A DNA stretch of 64,000 bases, taken from positions 78,011 to 142,010 of the forward strand of contig QQUN01000012.1 in NCBI GenBank assembly GCA_008501585.1, given 5' to 3'. This document shows positions 6,943 through 14,328 of this stretch, one piece after another; the stretch's first letter is position 1; each line of letters opens with the position of its first letter. A model generated the notes under the pieces. It did not search any database and had not been told where the DNA came from. It worked only from the letters and a program-made list of their open reading frames with translations. Made by a program: the position numbers and the translations under genes. Source of the DNA: Pseudomonadota bacterium. Its GTDB lineage: Bacteria > Pseudomonadota > Gammaproteobacteria > Burkholderiales > Rhodocyclaceae.

Positions 6943-8607
6943 TCAAATTTGCTGACGGCTCACGGGACTCGCCAGCGGGAAGGTGGCGCTCAACACCACA
7001 CCGTCGCCCGCCGGCAGGTTGCGGCCGGCCAGGTGGCCGCCATGGAAGCCGGCGATCAACTGCGCGACATAGAGCCCGAGGCCCAGGTGGGGCTCACCGG
7101 TGGCGTCGCTGCCGCGCCCCGATACCATCGAGTCGAACAGCTTGCCTTCGAGCGCCGCCGGCAGGCCGGGGCCGAGGTTGCTGACGCTCAGTTCGGCATG
7201 GCTCCCGGTGGTGCTGAGGTGGAGGCGGATCGCGGTGCCGGCGCGGGCGAAGTCGACCGCGTTGTCGACCAGCTTGTCGAGCATCTGGGCGGCCAGGTCG
7301 GGGGCGCCGCGAAGCCACACCGCATGCGGTGGCAGCTCGGCCTCGAAGCGCTGCTCGGGGTGGGCGAGCCGGTAGCCGGCCAGGCATTCGCCCACCACCG
7401 CGGCCAGGTCGAAACGCTCCGGATCGGTGGTGGCCAGGGCCTGTTCCATGCGCGTGGCTTCGCTCATGCGGGCGAGGATGCGGGTCAGCCGGTGCAGGCC
7501 GGCATCGGCGCGTTCCAGGTAGGTGCTGGCGGCCGGTGGCAGGGACTCGAGCTGGAGGTTTTCGAGCGAGGAGCGCACCACGGCCACCGGCGTGCGCAGT
7601 TCATGCGACAGGCGGCTGGCGATGGTCTCGAGGTAGCCGTGATGCTGGGCCAGGCGGGCGAGCAGGGTGGAAAAGCTGCGCGACAGGTCGCCCACCTCGT
7701 CACCGGCGGTCGACGCCGCGGTCAGCCCGGTGATGCGGCCGCGGGCGTCGATGGCGCTTTCGGCCTCGTCGCGCAGGGTGCGGATGCGCCAGGACAGGCG
7801 CGAAGCAAAGCCGAGCACCACCCCGGCGGCAACGGCCAGGCCGGCGAAGGTGAGCCAGGCCAGGCGTTCGACCGCCTGGTCGCGCACCGCCTGGATCGCC
7901 AGCGTGCTCTCTTCGACCACCACGGCGCCTTGCACCCGGTCGGCGACCCAGACCGGATGCGCCGCGGCGACCACCAGCACGTCGCTGCCGGCCACCGGGC
8001 GCAGCCAGGAGGTGGTGGCGCCGAAGAGGGTGCCGGAGATGGCCTGGCCGCTCGGCGGCGGCGTGTCGGCCAGGCGGGCGGCGGGGGTGTCCGGGCGCAG
8101 GCCGACGCTGCCGAGCAGGCCATGCCAGAACGACTGTAGCGGCCCGGCCGGGGCGGCGGCCGGCGGGGCCAGCGAGCCGGTGTGGGTGATGACGTCGAGG
8201 TCGCGGTCGATGACCCAGATGCGCGCCGTGTTGCGCTCGAGTGCCCGCAGGATGGCGGCCACTTCGGCGGCGCCATCGACCGGTCGCGCCGGGGCGGCCA
8301 TGCGCGGCGGCTCGGCGGGCGGCGTCTCTGGCATGCTGGCAATGGCCAGTTCGAGCACCTCTTCACCCGGCAGCAGCGAGTCGCTCAGGCTGACCGTGCT
8401 GCTGCCCGGGGTGCGTCCGAACAGCTGCGGGCGTTCATGTAACGCCGTGGCCACGGCGCGGGCGGTGGCGATCAGCCCCTGGCGCTGGCCATCCAGCAGG
8501 AAGCGTTCCATTTCCTGCACATACTGGTAGCCCACCCAGGGCAGGGCGAGCAGAACCAGGGCCATCAGGGCGAGCTTGCTGCGCAGGCTGAAGCGGAGTG
8601 GCGTCAC
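6943..8607 (-). CDS. pdsS: Sensor histidine kinase of the proteobacterial dedicated sortase system
   Basis: 554 aa from a GTG at 8607 (VTPLRFSLRSKLALMALVLL). TM1 is near residues 12-30. A periplasmic sensor region of about 220 aa follows, then TM2 (LAWLTFAGLAVAAGVVLG) and a HAMP-like linker. The HisKA motif is SRLSHELRTPVAVVRSSLENL (phosphoacceptor His). The HATPase has the N-box LVDNAVDFARA and G-box LGLGLYVAQLIAGFHGG. Family assignment rests on the neighbouring sortase, sortase substrate and OmpR regulator, the known four-gene set. Unusually, it is separated from its regulator by a gene on the other strand. No good RBS is visible. Confidence 0.85.
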   Translation of the reverse strand: MTPLRFSLRSKLALMALVLLALPWVGYQYVQEMERFLLDGQRQGLIATARAVATALHERPQLFGRTPGSSTVSLSDSLLPGEEVLELAIASMPETPPAEPPRMAAPARPVDGAAEVAAILRALERNTARIWVIDRDLDVITHTGSLAPPAAAPAGPLQSFWHGLLGSVGLRPDTPAARLADTPPPSGQAISGTLFGATTSWLRPVAGSDVLVVAAAHPVWVADRVQGAVVVEESTLAIQAVRDQAVERLAWLTFAGLAVAAGVVLGFASRLSWRIRTLRDEAESAIDARGRITGLTAASTAGDEVGDLSRSFSTLLARLAQHHGYLETIASRLSHELRTPVAVVRSSLENLQLESLPPAASTYLERADAGLHRLTRILARMSEATRMEQALATTDPERFDLAAVVGECLAGYRLAHPEQRFEAELPPHAVWLRGAPDLAAQMLDKLVDNAVDFARAGTAIRLHLSTTGSHAELSVSNLGPGLPAALEGKLFDSMVSGRGSDATGEPHLGLGLYVAQLIAGFHGGHLAGRNLPAGDGVVLSATFPLASPVSRQQI

Positions 8608-8661
8608 GGCGGCAGGGTGGGGGCGGCGTTGGACGGGCGAGGGCGAGCGTGTCGCTGGCCG

Positions 8662-8673
8662 ACTATAGCACCG
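8662..8673 (-). promoter_or_regulatory. Extended -10 promoter candidate for the sortase-system kinase
   Basis: Read on the minus strand this is CGGTGCTATAGT, a TGn-TATAGT extended -10, about 55 bp before the kinase GTG. Nearly the same 12-mer (CGGTGCTAGAGT) lies before the response-regulator gene at 10597-10608. No clear -35 is seen. Confidence 0.4.
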
Positions 8674-8799
8674 GCTCACCTGTCTCGCCGACGCAACTTG
8701 AGGTGACAAGCGTAACCAATTCCTCGCGGATTTAAGCCGGGTGCATGGTAAAAAGTCACCTTGTGCCGCAACATGTTCGCGATACGGGAGCAAACAGGG

Positions 8800-9885
8800 A
8801 TGGGGCCCCTTTATTCGATTTCGTTTTCTGGTGACGTGCTCGACGGGTTCGACCCGGGGCAGGTCAGGCAGCGCTTCGGCAAACGCTTCGGGCTCAAGTC
8901 GGCCCAGCTGGCGCAGATCTTCTCCGGCCAGGCCATTGTCTTGAAGAAGGGGCTGGCCGCCGAGCAGGCCCGGCATTACGTGGCCGAGCTGGCGGCCATG
9001 GGCCTGCTGGCGCGCGCACGGGCCATGCCGCCCGCAGACGGCGGGCCGGCAACGCCCCCGTCGCCGGCGGGGTATCGCATCGTGTTTGGCGGCAAGGTAA
9101 TGCCGGGGTTCTCGCGGGAGGCGGTGATGCGGATGTCGGGTACCCGGCTGCGCTTCAATGACCGCCAGCAGGCCATGCTGTTCTCCGGCCAGACCGTCAC
9201 CATCAAGCGGGGGCTGAGCGAGGCGAAGGCGCGAAACTACATCAAGACCCTGCGCCAGATGGGCATGGACGTCGCTGCCGACCCGGCGCTGCCCGGCCCG
9301 GTCCAGCCGGTGGCTGAGGCCGAGGCGCCCGATGGCGCCACCGAGGCCAGCCTGATGCAGACGCAGTTCAGTGCCTCGGTGCCCTACAACGTCCAGGCGA
9401 CCTTCGACGGCAGCTCCTCGCTCGACATGATCCGTGCCGGCATCGACGCGGCTGACCGGCGCGGCGATGCGGCCTTTGGCAACTCGCGCTCCGGCATGAT
9501 GCAGACCATCATCAATCCCGACGCCATCCGCGAGTACGAAAAGGAGCTGGCCGAGGACCCGGCCCTGGCCGCGCTGCGTGCCGCCCATGATGCCCCGGCT
9601 GCCGCCCCGGCCGCCAAGGCGCCGGTGCCGGTCGACTTCGATTTCACCGCGCCGCCGCCGCGCAAGGTGACCCCGGCCGCGCCTGCGGTTGAGTCGCCAC
9701 CGCGCCCGGCACCGGTTGCCGCCCCACCGGTCATGCCGGCGCCCGCGCCCGCGCCGGTGTCACGTCCGCCGGAACCGCCGCCGCCCGCCGCGGCCCGGAC
9801 CAGCCGCACGGGCACCTTGGTGGCGGTACTGGTGGTCGCGGCCGCGATTGCCCTGACCCTGCTCTACCTGAACGGCGGCGTTTGA
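8800..9885 (+). CDS. Unrecognised tandem-repeat, C-tail-anchored protein inside the sortase locus
   Basis: 361 aa. Two related units of about 65 aa are visible. Unit 1 (residues 2-70) holds YSISFSGDVLDGF, IFSGQAIVLKKGL and AEQARHYVAELAAMGLLA. Unit 2 (about 87-155) holds YRIVFGGKVMPGF, LFSGQTVTIKRGL and EAKARNYIKTLRQMGMDV. The helix with a KxGL...A..Y...L..MG pattern recalls the L7/L12 C-terminal fold, by resemblance only. A long Pro/Ala-rich linker (about 200-335) leads to one terminal TM helix (LVAVLVVAAAIALTLLYL). I chose the ATG at 8800 because GGGAG lies 9 nt upstream; ATG 8773 and TTG 8761 are alternatives. It separates the kinase and regulator genes. Confidence 0.75.
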   Translation: MGPLYSISFSGDVLDGFDPGQVRQRFGKRFGLKSAQLAQIFSGQAIVLKKGLAAEQARHYVAELAAMGLLARARAMPPADGGPATPPSPAGYRIVFGGKVMPGFSREAVMRMSGTRLRFNDRQQAMLFSGQTVTIKRGLSEAKARNYIKTLRQMGMDVAADPALPGPVQPVAEAEAPDGATEASLMQTQFSASVPYNVQATFDGSSSLDMIRAGIDAADRRGDAAFGNSRSGMMQTIINPDAIREYEKELAEDPALAALRAAHDAPAAAPAAKAPVPVDFDFTAPPPRKVTPAAPAVESPPRPAPVAAPPVMPAPAPAPVSRPPEPPPPAAARTSRTGTLVAVLVVAAAIALTLLYLNGGV

Positions 9886-9898
9886 TCGGCGGGCGTGC

Positions 9899-10588
9899 TC
9901 AGGCGCGCCAGCGGTAGCCGGCACCATAGACGCTCTCGATCTGGTCGAAGCCCGGATCGACCGCCGTAAATTTCTTGCGGATGCGCTTGATGTGCGAGGT
10001 GATGGTGCCGTCGTCCACCACCAGGTGGGCGTCGGCCATCAGCTGGTCGCGGTTCTTCACATGGCCGGGGTGGCGGGCCAGGGTGTGCACCATCCAGAAC
10101 TCGGTCAGTGTCAGCGCCACCGCCCGGCCCTGCCAGGTGGCGCTCAGGCGGCTGATGTCCAGCTGCAGCGGGCCGCGCGCCAGCTGGTCTTCGGTCGGCC
10201 TGGCCTCGGCCAGCACATCCACCCGCCGGAACAGCGCCGCCACGCGGGCGAGCAGGTGCGGCAGGCTGATGTCCTTGGTCAGGTAGTCGTCGGCGCCCAG
10301 GCGCAGGCCCGAGACCACGTCGAAGTCGCTGTCGCGGGCGGTCAGGAAGATGATCGGCAGGCGCTGCGACAGCGCGCGCAACTCGGCGCACAGCGTAAAG
10401 CCGCCCTCGGGCTCGTTGCCCAGGCCGATGTCGATGATCGCCAGCCCCGGCAGGCGCTCGCGGAAGGCCGCCAGCGCGCTGGGCCGGTCGGCGTCGGCCG
10501 ACACCCCGTAGCCCTGGCGTGCGAAGGCGTCCGAGTAGTTCTCACGGATGGCGGCTTCGTCTTCGACAATGGCGATTCGGCGTCCCAT
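9899..10588 (-). CDS. pdsR: OmpR-family response regulator of the dedicated sortase system
   Basis: 229 aa. Receiver domain residues 1-120: acidic pair in IAIVEDEAAIR, phospho-Asp in LAIIDIGLG near residue 53, Thr in IIFLTARDSD, Lys in DDYLTKDI. Winged-helix DNA-binding domain residues about 135-229 (LTLTEFWMVHTLARHPGHV, TITSHIKRIRKKF, IESVYGAGYRW). It is divergent from the sortase-substrate gene, which it probably controls together with the kinase (inference from the known system). No Shine-Dalgarno is visible. A -10-like site lies so close that the mRNA may be nearly leaderless. Confidence 0.88.
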   Translation of the reverse strand: MGRRIAIVEDEAAIRENYSDAFARQGYGVSADADRPSALAAFRERLPGLAIIDIGLGNEPEGGFTLCAELRALSQRLPIIFLTARDSDFDVVSGLRLGADDYLTKDISLPHLLARVAALFRRVDVLAEARPTEDQLARGPLQLDISRLSATWQGRAVALTLTEFWMVHTLARHPGHVKNRDQLMADAHLVVDDGTITSHIKRIRKKFTAVDPGFDQIESVYGAGYRWRA

Positions 10589-10596
10589 GGGGCGCT

Positions 10597-10608
10597 ACTC
10601 TAGCACCG
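10597..10608 (-). promoter_or_regulatory. Extended -10 candidate for the sortase-system response regulator
   Basis: On the minus strand the site reads CGGTGCTAGAGT, matching the motif before the kinase gene at 11 of 12 positions. The inferred transcript start falls about 2 nt before the ATG at 10588. Confidence 0.35.
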
Positions 10609-10740
10609 CCGGGCGCACGGCGGCGGCTGCCATTTTTCTGCCACATTTGATCCGCGCTTTGCCCGATTCGGTGCCCGAAGGGGCCGGTTTTCCCCGTTTC
10701 AATGGTCGTGTCGAAAAACGCCATTTGAATGGAGACCGCC

Positions 10741-12879
10741 ATGACCCCCGCACCGCTTGCCTTTTGGGACCGCGCCCGAGAAGTGGCCGAGCTGCTCGCC
10801 CGGCTGCTGTTGATGTTCGTCACCGGCCTTGGCGTGAGCCTGGCGCTCGGCGCCCTGGTGCTGTTGCTGGCCGGGCCGGCGCAGGCCGCGACGAGGGATG
10901 ACGGTGCGGTGCAGCAGGGCACCTTGCTGTTTCGCGGTGCTGATGGGGGCGATCCGGTGGCGGCCCCCTTGCTGCACACCGATGTCGCGCTGCGGGTCAG
11001 CGGCCCGATCGTGCGCGCCAAGGTGGTGCAGCGCTTCCGCAACCCGGCGCATGACTGGCGCGAGGGGACCTATGTGTTCCCGCTGCCCGAGAACGCGGCC
11101 GTCGATCGTATGCGCATCCAGGTGGCGGACCGGGTGATCGAGGGTGAAATCCAGGAACGCGCCCAGGCCCAGGCGACCTACGAAAAGGCCAAGGCCGAGG
11201 GCAAGGCCACGGCGCTGGTGTCGCAGGCGCGGCCGAACATCTTCACCACCCGGGTGGCCAACATCGGCCCGCGCGACGAGATCCGGGTCGAGATCGAATA
11301 CCAGCACACACTCGACTACGCGGTGGCCGACGGTGTGGGCCGCTACAGCCTGCGCTTCCCGATGGTGGTGGCGCCGCGCTACATCCCCGGGCAGGTGGTC
11401 GCCGACGAGGAAAGTGGCGCCGTCGTCGGTACCGACGTGGTCCCCGATGCGGCGGCCATCCTGCCGCCGATGATGCTGCCCGACGAGGCCGGCCCGATCA
11501 TCAATCCGGTGAGTCTGAATGTCTATCTCGACGCCGGCGTGCCGATTGCCTCGGTCGACAGCCCCTTCCATCGCGTGCGTGTCGACACCCTCAAGCCCTC
11601 GGTGCGCCGCATCCGCCTGAGCGAGGGGCGCACGCCGGCCAACCGCGACTTCGTGCTCAACTGGACGCTGGCCGCCGGCAGCGCGCCGCATGCCACGCTG
11701 TTCGTCGAGCCGGGCTCGGACCGCGACCACGCGCTGCTGATGCTGGTGCCGCCGGCACCGGGCACGGTGGGCAAGCGCCTGCCGCGCGAGGTGGTGTTCA
11801 TTGTCGATACCTCCGGTTCGATGGAAGGCGCCTCGATCGTCCAGGCGCGCGAGGCGCTGGCCATGGCGCTGACCCGGCTCGACGCCGAAGACCGTTTCAA
11901 CGTCATCGAATTCAACTCGACGGCGGCGGCGCTGTACACCGCCGCCCAGCCGGCCAGCCGGGCCAATGTCGGCCATGCCGTGCGCTGGGTGCAGCGCCTG
12001 CACGCCCGCGGGGGCACCGAGATGGCTGGCGCGCTGGATCTGGCGCTCGACGGCAGCCGCGATGCGGCGCGCGTGCGCCAGATCGTGTTCCTGACCGACG
12101 GCGCGGTCGGCAACGAAGCCCAGCTGTTCGGCATGATCGCGCAGCGCCTGGGCGACTCGCGCCTGTTCACCGTCGGCATCGGCTCGGCGCCGAACAGCCA
12201 CTTCATGCGCAAGGCGGCGCAGGCAGGGCGGGGCAGCTTCACCTACATCGGCAAGGTCGAGGAGGTGCGTGCGCGCATGTCCGAGCTGTTTGCCCGGCTG
12301 GAGTCGCCAGTGGTCAAGGGGCTCACCGTCACCTGGCCGAGCGGCGCGCGTGCCGACAGCACGCCGGACCCGCTGCCCGACCTGTATCTGGGCGAGCCCG
12401 TGGTGGTGGCCGCGGCCATCGACCGTACCGTCGGTGGCGAGGTGCGCCTGAGCGGCGATTCGGGCGACATCCGCTGGACCAGCTCGCTCGCGCTCGACGC
12501 GGCCAACCCCGGCGAGGGCATCGGCGTGCTGTGGGCGCGACGCAAGATCGACCACTGGATGGACACCCTGGCCGACGGCGCCGACGAGGCCGCGGTGCGC
12601 GAGAAGGTGCTGGCCCTGGCGCTTGAGTTCCGGCTGGTGAGCCAGTTCACCAGTTTCGTCGCGGTCGACAAGACGCCCGCCCGTTCCGCCGACGCCCGTC
12701 TCAAGTCCGGCGCGGTGCCGGCGCACTTCCCGGCCGGCTGGTCGCCCTCAGGCGTGTATGGCGAATTGCCGCAAGGCGCCACCGACACCCGCTGGCACCT
12801 GCTGCTCGGCGCCCTGGCGCTGGCCGCGTTCTTCCTCACCCGTACGCCGCGCGTACGCCAACTGACCATGAAGGGGTAA
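10741..12879 (+). CDS. Sortase-dependent VIT/vWA-domain surface protein (dedicated sortase target)
   Basis: 712 aa. An N-terminal hydrophobic export segment covers residues about 20-47, ending GPAQAA. A VIT domain lies near 55-190 (DVALRVSGPIVRAKVVQRF, QERAQAQATYEKAK). A vWA domain lies near 345-520 with MIDAS motif DTSGS at 356-360. The C-terminus is a sorting signal: LPQGA at 676-680, a hydrophobic helix (HLLLGALALAAFFL) and a basic tail (RTPRVRQ). ATG 10741 is preceded by GGAG at 10731. The sortase gene starts 3 bp after the stop, so the sortase and its substrate are coupled. Confidence 0.92.
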   Translation: MTPAPLAFWDRAREVAELLARLLLMFVTGLGVSLALGALVLLLAGPAQAATRDDGAVQQGTLLFRGADGGDPVAAPLLHTDVALRVSGPIVRAKVVQRFRNPAHDWREGTYVFPLPENAAVDRMRIQVADRVIEGEIQERAQAQATYEKAKAEGKATALVSQARPNIFTTRVANIGPRDEIRVEIEYQHTLDYAVADGVGRYSLRFPMVVAPRYIPGQVVADEESGAVVGTDVVPDAAAILPPMMLPDEAGPIINPVSLNVYLDAGVPIASVDSPFHRVRVDTLKPSVRRIRLSEGRTPANRDFVLNWTLAAGSAPHATLFVEPGSDRDHALLMLVPPAPGTVGKRLPREVVFIVDTSGSMEGASIVQAREALAMALTRLDAEDRFNVIEFNSTAAALYTAAQPASRANVGHAVRWVQRLHARGGTEMAGALDLALDGSRDAARVRQIVFLTDGAVGNEAQLFGMIAQRLGDSRLFTVGIGSAPNSHFMRKAAQAGRGSFTYIGKVEEVRARMSELFARLESPVVKGLTVTWPSGARADSTPDPLPDLYLGEPVVVAAAIDRTVGGEVRLSGDSGDIRWTSSLALDAANPGEGIGVLWARRKIDHWMDTLADGADEAAVREKVLALALEFRLVSQFTSFVAVDKTPARSADARLKSGAVPAHFPAGWSPSGVYGELPQGATDTRWHLLLGALALAAFFLTRTPRVRQLTMKG

Positions 12880-12882
12880 GCC

Positions 12883-13578
12883 ATGGGAACCGTTTGCCAC
12901 AACTGTCATCACAGCGAATTTCTTGGCGTCGAATGCGCCTGGCCGGCACCGGGGTGCATTGACCGCAGCACCACGCGCCGCCAGCGCTGGCTGTCCCGGG
13001 GGATCAAGGCCGTCGCGATCGCCAGCCTGCTCCTCGCGGTGCTGCAATTCGGCCAGGCCGGCTACATCCAGGCCAAGGCCTGGCTGGCGCAGACCCTGAT
13101 CAGCCAGGCCTGGCAGAAGACGCTGGCCGGCGAAGGGCAGGTCAAGCCCTGGCCGTGGGCCGACACCTGGCCGGTCGCCCGCTTGCGGGTGCCCGCTCGC
13201 GGGGTCGATCTGTATGTGCTGGCCGGCAGCCAGGGCCGCACGCTGGCCTTCGGGCCGGGGCATGTGTTCGGCACGGCCGACCCCGGCGAGGCCGGCAACA
13301 GCGTGATCGGCGGGCACCGCGACACCCACTTCGCCTTCCTGCAATGGCTGCAGGCCGGGGATGCGGTGGCGGTGGAGATGCCTTCGGGCGAGGTGGCCAC
13401 CTACCAGGTGACCGAGCAGCGGGTGGTCGACAAGGACGACACCGGCGTGATGGCGCCGGTGCCCGACGCGCCGCGGCTGACGCTGGTGACCTGCTATCCC
13501 TTCGACGCGTTGCGCGCCGGTGGCCCGCTGCGCTATGTGGTGACTGCCGAGCCGGTTGCGCCGGGCACGGCGATGTAG
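12883..13578 (+). CDS. Class GN sortase
   Basis: 231 aa. Catalytic residues are placed as in sortases: His145 in IGGHRDTHF, Cys204 in TLVTCYPFDA and Arg217 in GPLRYVV. One membrane helix lies near residues 43-62. Before it is a 25-residue stretch with four cysteines (C5, C8, C18, C25; CHNCHH) that I do not recognise as part of the catalytic fold. The start is secure: AAGGGG lies 6 nt before ATG 12883 and no later methionine precedes the catalytic region. The enzyme should cut the LPQGA signal of the protein encoded immediately upstream. Confidence 0.93.
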   Translation: MGTVCHNCHHSEFLGVECAWPAPGCIDRSTTRRQRWLSRGIKAVAIASLLLAVLQFGQAGYIQAKAWLAQTLISQAWQKTLAGEGQVKPWPWADTWPVARLRVPARGVDLYVLAGSQGRTLAFGPGHVFGTADPGEAGNSVIGGHRDTHFAFLQWLQAGDAVAVEMPSGEVATYQVTEQRVVDKDDTGVMAPVPDAPRLTLVTCYPFDALRAGGPLRYVVTAEPVAPGTAM

Positions 13579-13603
13579 ATCGCTGCGGCGATATCAGAAC
13601 GAC

Positions 13604-13626
13604 AAAGGCGCCCGCGGGGCGCCTTT
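13604..13626. terminator. Bidirectional terminator between the sortase gene and the converging secreted-protein gene
   Basis: AAAGGCGCCC (13604-13613) pairs perfectly with GGGCGCCTTT (13617-13626) around a 3-nt loop. A-tract and T-tract flanks serve both strands. Confidence 0.8.
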
Positions 13627-13654
13627 GCTCGTTGGTGCCGGGGGCGTGCCCGAA

Positions 13655-14092
13655 TCAGGCGCCCAGTTCGTAGCGCAGCAGGCCGCGCTTGCCGGCGCCG
13701 AGCTTGAGGGCGTGCTCTTCCATCGAAGTGCCCGAGCACAGTTGCAGGGTGTATTCACCGGCCGGCAGCGGGCCGAGGGTGATGTTGCCGTGTGCGCGTG
13801 CCAGCAGGATGCGCCGGCCGGCGGCGTCGAGCACCTTCACCTGGATCGCCTTCTCGGCGGCTTCGGTGCCGGCGGTGGCCGCCGGGCGCAGCTTGAGCGG
13901 GAACAACTCGGGATGTGCCTCGTCGGTGTCGCTCTGCCGCGTGCTGCGCTTGCTGGCCGCGCTGCTGACCGAGGGCTTCTCGGTCATGGCCGGGGCGGGC
14001 GAGGTGGCGGCGGTGGCCGCGGTGGGCACGGCCAGCGCCATGGCGGCGGTGCCGATGATCTTGCGGACGTTGCTTTCCGATCTACGGGTCAT
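13655..14092 (-). CDS. Small secreted protein of unknown function next to the sortase
   Basis: 145 aa. The N-terminus MTRRSESNVRKIIGTAAMAL followed by VPTAATAATS is a typical export signal. A Ser/Thr-rich linker (about 30-60) follows. A C-terminal beta-rich module near 82-135 (IQVKVLDAAGRRILLARA, GPLPAGEYTLQLCSG) resembles carboxypeptidase-regulatory/PEGA-like Ig folds. It shares a terminator with the sortase gene but reads toward it. No LPxTG signal is present. A CTTGAA-AAC-TTCAAG palindrome lies upstream at 14170-14184. Confidence 0.6.
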   Translation of the reverse strand: MTRRSESNVRKIIGTAAMALAVPTAATAATSPAPAMTEKPSVSSAASKRSTRQSDTDEAHPELFPLKLRPAATAGTEAAEKAIQVKVLDAAGRRILLARAHGNITLGPLPAGEYTLQLCSGTSMEEHALKLGAGKRGLLRYELGA

Positions 14093-14169
14093 GCTGTGCT
14101 CCAGGTCGCCGCTGGCTCTAGGTGGCCGGCGGGCGTGTCAGGGGTCGGTCGAGGCTACTTTGGGGCGGT

Positions 14170-14184
14170 CTTGAAAACTTCAAG
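14170..14184. promoter_or_regulatory. Palindrome upstream of the small secreted-protein gene
   Basis: CTTGAA (14170-14175) and TTCAAG (14179-14184) flank 3 bp, extended outward by GGGGC/GCCCC. It is a candidate operator about 80 bp before the start at 14092. Confidence 0.3.
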
Positions 14185-14273
14185 CCCCCTTCGTCAGCAC
14201 TGTGGAACGCCAATGTGACCGGCATGATGTCGGCGAGTTCGCGATGGTTACAAATGTAAAGACAAAAGTACAA

Positions 14274-14307
14274 AAGGCCGTCGGCACCTGGCGGCGCCGA
14301 CGGCCTT
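14274..14307 (-). terminator. Terminator of the ABC transporter-gabD-gabT operon
   Basis: AAGGCCGTCGGC (14274-14285) pairs with GCCGACGGCCTT (14296-14307), a perfect 12-bp stem. Leftward on the minus strand it is followed by a T-rich tract (TTTGTACTTTTGTC). Confidence 0.82.
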
Positions 14308-14328
14308 GCTCAGCCAGCCCGACCGGGA

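Noticed and set aside
12883..12960. CxxCH in the sortase N-terminus as a c-type heme site
   Set aside because: The segment precedes the first membrane helix and should be cytoplasmic, where c-heme is not attached; no signal peptide comes before it.
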